Below, piece by piece: positions 30,941-32,746 of a stretch of DNA of 32,746 bases. Below the pieces are notes generated by a model, which saw only the letters and a list, made by a program, of their open reading frames with translations, did not search any database and was not told where the DNA came from. A program made the position numbers and the translations under genes. The stretch's first letter is position 1. Each line of letters begins with the position of its first letter. The stretch is taken from positions 1 to 32,746 of the forward strand of contig CAUEFI010000025.1 in the NCBI GenBank assembly GCA_958477305.1, in the 5' to 3' direction. The stretch comes from HGM12998 sp900756495 (GTDB lineage Bacteria; Bacillota; Clostridia; Oscillospirales; Oscillospiraceae).

Positions 30941-30996
30941 GGCGGCCCAAAATTGCTCGCCGCTGGACAAATCGCCAATGTTCAAACAAGCCCTAA
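30941..30996. repeat. dispersed 56-bp intergenic repeat, copy B
   Basis: 52 of 56 bases match copy A at 6665-6720, in the same orientation on the plus strand. The TGTTTGAACA inverted partner seen beside copy A is absent here. Both copies sit directly at the 3' end of a gene. Confidence 0.65.
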
Positions 30997-31065
30997 TCTA
31001 AAATAATTTTATTTCAGTAAGCGATTTGTCAAGGGGTTATTCCCAAAAAGAACACATTTTGAAAG

Positions 31066-31262
31066 AGAGGGGCTTAAGCCCCTCTTGGTTACCATAAAGC
31101 ACTGAAGCGGGAAGCCGTCAAGGGTGCCGTAGGTAAGGCGGAGCCGATCCCTTGACGACTTCCTGCTTCGGTGCTACCAGCAGGTCGGAGCCTGCTGGCG
31201 TGTCCCCCTCGGAGAGCGCACGGCTGCCGTCAGGCAGTACCACCGCCCGCTTGCGGGTGGTG
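31066..31262 (+). ncRNA. densely structured gene-free stretch, candidate ncRNA or mobile-element remnant
   Basis: Five hairpins in series: a 20-base perfect palindrome (31066-31085); a 27-base-pair arm pair (31098-31124 with 31149-31175; 24 Watson-Crick pairs, two G-U, one mismatch); CCAGCAGG/CCTGCTGG (31177-31198); CTGCC/GGCAG (31224-31237); and CACCGCCCGC/GCGGGTGGTG (31241-31262, one G-U). The G-U pairs form only if the plus strand is transcribed. The surrounding 30935-31380 has no credible ORF. The family is not recognised; an oriT or transposon end is an alternative. Confidence 0.4.
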
Positions 31263-31306
31263 AGTAAGTGCGCCCTTGGTATAAATACTTTCTGAGCAGG
31301 GACAAC

Positions 31307-31336
31307 TTGAAAGCGATTTTCTTTGTGTGCTATAGT
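31307..31336 (+). promoter_or_regulatory. promoter of the aldo/keto reductase gene
   Basis: TTGAAA (31307-31312) and TATAGT (31331-31336) are 18 bp apart, 45 bp before the ATG. Confidence 0.5.
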
Positions 31337-31380
31337 TATGCTAAACAGAGCGATAAATCGAGATTTGTGGAGGGAATATT

Positions 31381-32391
31381 ATGTGCAAAAGACTACTTGG
31401 CAACATAGAGGTATCTTCTATTGGGATGGGGTGCATGGGGTTTTCGCATGGATATGGAAAGGTGCCAGCAGAAGACTACGCAATAGCAGCGATTCGTGCT
31501 GCACATGATTTTGGGTGTACTTTTTTCGATACGGCTGAAACATATGGAAGAGAACAGTTTTTTCCCGGTCATAATGAGCAACTTCTCGGCAAAGCGGTTG
31601 AACCGTTCAGGAAGAATGTCGTAGTGGCTACTAAACTGCATGTTTCTTCAGAAGAATATTTTGAAACAAAAGATTTGAATAAGATCATCCGCTGTCATCT
31701 GGACGCGTCTATGCAAAATCTTCGGACGGACTATGTGGACTTGTATTATCTGCATCGCTATAATGAAGATATTGAAATGGAATCTGTTGCAGATATTATG
31801 GGAAAACTGATACAAGAGGGGCTTATTCGCGGTTGGGGAGTTTCGCAGGTAGGTGTCGATTTATTAAAAAAAGCTCATGAAACAACACCAGTTAGTGCGG
31901 TACAGAATCTCTACAATATGCTGGAACGGGATTGCGAAAAAGATGTACTGCCGTATTGTATGGAATACGGAATAGGCGTTGTTCCATTTTCTCCCATTGC
32001 AAGTGGATTTCTTTCGGGAAAAGTGACGGCTGATACAAAATTTGAGGGGGACGATGTGCGCCAGTTTGTTCCGCAATTACAAAAAGACAATTTGCTTGCT
32101 AATCAACCAGTTCTAGATATACTGAATCGATATGCAGCGGAGAAGGGAGCAACCAATGCCCAAATTTCGTTGGCTTGGATGCTGAAGAAATATCCTAATA
32201 TTGTCCCAATCCCTGGCTCAAAAAACAAAGAGCGCATTCTTGAAAATTTGGGTGCATGGAATGTCAAATTAACAAACGAAGAAGCTGACAGTTTAGAGAA
32301 GGCACTTAGTGTCATAACAATATATGGACATAGAGGGCATGAGGAATCTCAACAAAAATCGTTTTCACATAATTGGAGAACAAATGCCTAA
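31381..32391 (+). CDS. aldo/keto reductase
   Basis: 336 residues, the usual AKR TIM-barrel length. It should reduce aldehydes or ketones with NADPH in the cytoplasm. The catalytic tetrad is complete: Asp50 and Tyr55 (FFDTAETYG), Lys85 (VATKLH) and His125 (YYLHRYN). The cofactor segment IPGSKNKERILENLGA is near the C-terminus. RBS GGAGGG precedes the ATG. The gene is AT-rich compared with the main body of the window and stands alone between the structured region and tRNA-Gln, which suggests acquisition from a lower-GC Firmicute. The physiological substrate is unknown; relatives act on methylglyoxal and other small carbonyls. Confidence 0.93.
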   Translation: MCKRLLGNIEVSSIGMGCMGFSHGYGKVPAEDYAIAAIRAAHDFGCTFFDTAETYGREQFFPGHNEQLLGKAVEPFRKNVVVATKLHVSSEEYFETKDLNKIIRCHLDASMQNLRTDYVDLYYLHRYNEDIEMESVADIMGKLIQEGLIRGWGVSQVGVDLLKKAHETTPVSAVQNLYNMLERDCEKDVLPYCMEYGIGVVPFSPIASGFLSGKVTADTKFEGDDVRQFVPQLQKDNLLANQPVLDILNRYAAEKGATNAQISLAWMLKKYPNIVPIPGSKNKERILENLGAWNVKLTNEEADSLEKALSVITIYGHRGHEESQQKSFSHNWRTNA

Positions 32392-32635
32392 GCGCATTTT
32401 ATAATAATAATTCCCATTTGTCGGGGAGCTGAATAAGATGGAGCATGGCCACCTACCAGCGTGCCATGTGCCCCATTGTATATGCGTCTCCTTTCCCTCT
32501 GCTGGTTGTCACTCTGCCACAAATGAACCGTCAGCCGATGTAATGCAGTAGGCGGTGTAAACCACCCTTTATACAGTAACTCCCAGATTGAGATTGAATC
32601 GCGATATGCTTTGCTGCTATAAGTCAGTGAAAATA

Positions 32636-32678
32636 AAAGCCGCCGAAATCCATTAAAACCAAGGATTTCGGCGGCTTT
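32636..32678 (-). terminator. terminator downstream of tRNA-Gln
   Basis: AAAAGCCGCCGAAATCC and GGATTTCGGCGGCTTTT arms around a 9-base loop. It lies a few bases past the CCA end of the minus-strand tRNA; the flanking A- and T-runs make it bidirectional, so it may also end transcripts arriving from the reductase side. Confidence 0.8.
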
Positions 32679-32683
32679 TATTT

Positions 32684-32746
32684 TGGCAGCCGGAGAAGGA
32701 TTCGAACCCTCACAAACAGAGTCAGAGTCTGTCGTGCTACCCTTAC
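32684..32746 (-). tRNA. tRNA-Gln(CTG), 3' part, cut by window end
   Basis: Read on the minus strand, ACAGA/TCTGT forms the anticodon stem around CTCTGAC, giving anticodon CTG (Gln). The T-arm is GAGGG-TTCGAAT-CCTTC, the discriminator is G and CCA is encoded. The first part of the D-arm and the 5' acceptor strand are outside the window. Confidence 0.85.

Noticed and set aside
32392..32635. Possible gene or remnant between the reductase and tRNA-Gln terminator
   Set aside because: No frame with an RBS or recognisable protein segment was found; nothing is called here.

Overview
The window looks like chromosome of a GC-rich, low-oxygen Gram-positive of the Clostridia, probably a gut Oscillospiraceae-type organism (inference). 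The basis is strong AGGAGG-type ribosome binding sites, TTG/GTG starts, a leucine-type T-box, an SLH-domain surface protein with a CsaB-type pyruvyl transferase, and mostly GC-rich coding sequence. Two segments are AT-rich and look acquired: about 740-3630 and about 31000-32640.

Region 1 (1-3720) is a small integrated island. The last 54 bases of a tRNA-Ala(GGC) at the window start recur at 3635-3688 without a matching 5' half. Between these att-like repeats lie a Pro-rich protein, a ParB-domain protein with unusual C-terminal extensions, and a D12-class adenine DNA methyltransferase. No integrase is visible.

Region 2 (3720-6600) holds an internally shortened SPFH protein, an XRE regulator, a DUF134 regulator overlapping a NifX-like protein with a His-rich tail (promoter with two identical palindromes), and a HAD phosphatase.

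Region 3 (6660-12625) is an envelope locus: a Pit-type phosphate permease, a glycosyltransferase, a GT4-CsaB fusion, a 69-bp tandem repeat, a DUF4330 membrane-anchored protein and a PAP2 lipid phosphatase. CsaB pyruvylates wall polysaccharide, the ligand of SLH domains, and an SLH-anchored putative metalloprotease is encoded at 22793-24421, so the two loci may be linked in function.

Region 4 (12712-18764) is a candidate catabolic or uptake operon on the minus strand (FGE-like C-type-lectin-fold protein, SLC13 permease, beta-propeller lactonase, MBL-fold hydrolase), with a divergent LysR regulator that has a clear operator.

Region 5 (18818-24520) has an ArsR/wHTH regulator with an MFS exporter, a palindrome-rich insertion flanked by 36-bp direct repeats, a PadR regulator with a HAAS-FtsW-like fusion under a mirrored operator, and the SLH protease.

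Region 6 (24579-27892) is a minus-strand operon: a 46-aa small protein, a sugar-phosphate cyclase that resembles 2-deoxy-scyllo-inosose synthase more than AroB, a TIM-barrel isomerase and a Zn dehydrogenase. This is a candidate cyclitol pathway.

Region 7 (28035-32746) has leuA under a T-box leader, a DUF554 membrane protein, a dispersed repeat, a densely structured gene-free stretch (candidate ncRNA or mobile-element remnant), an AT-rich aldo/keto reductase and the 3' part of a tRNA-Gln(CTG).
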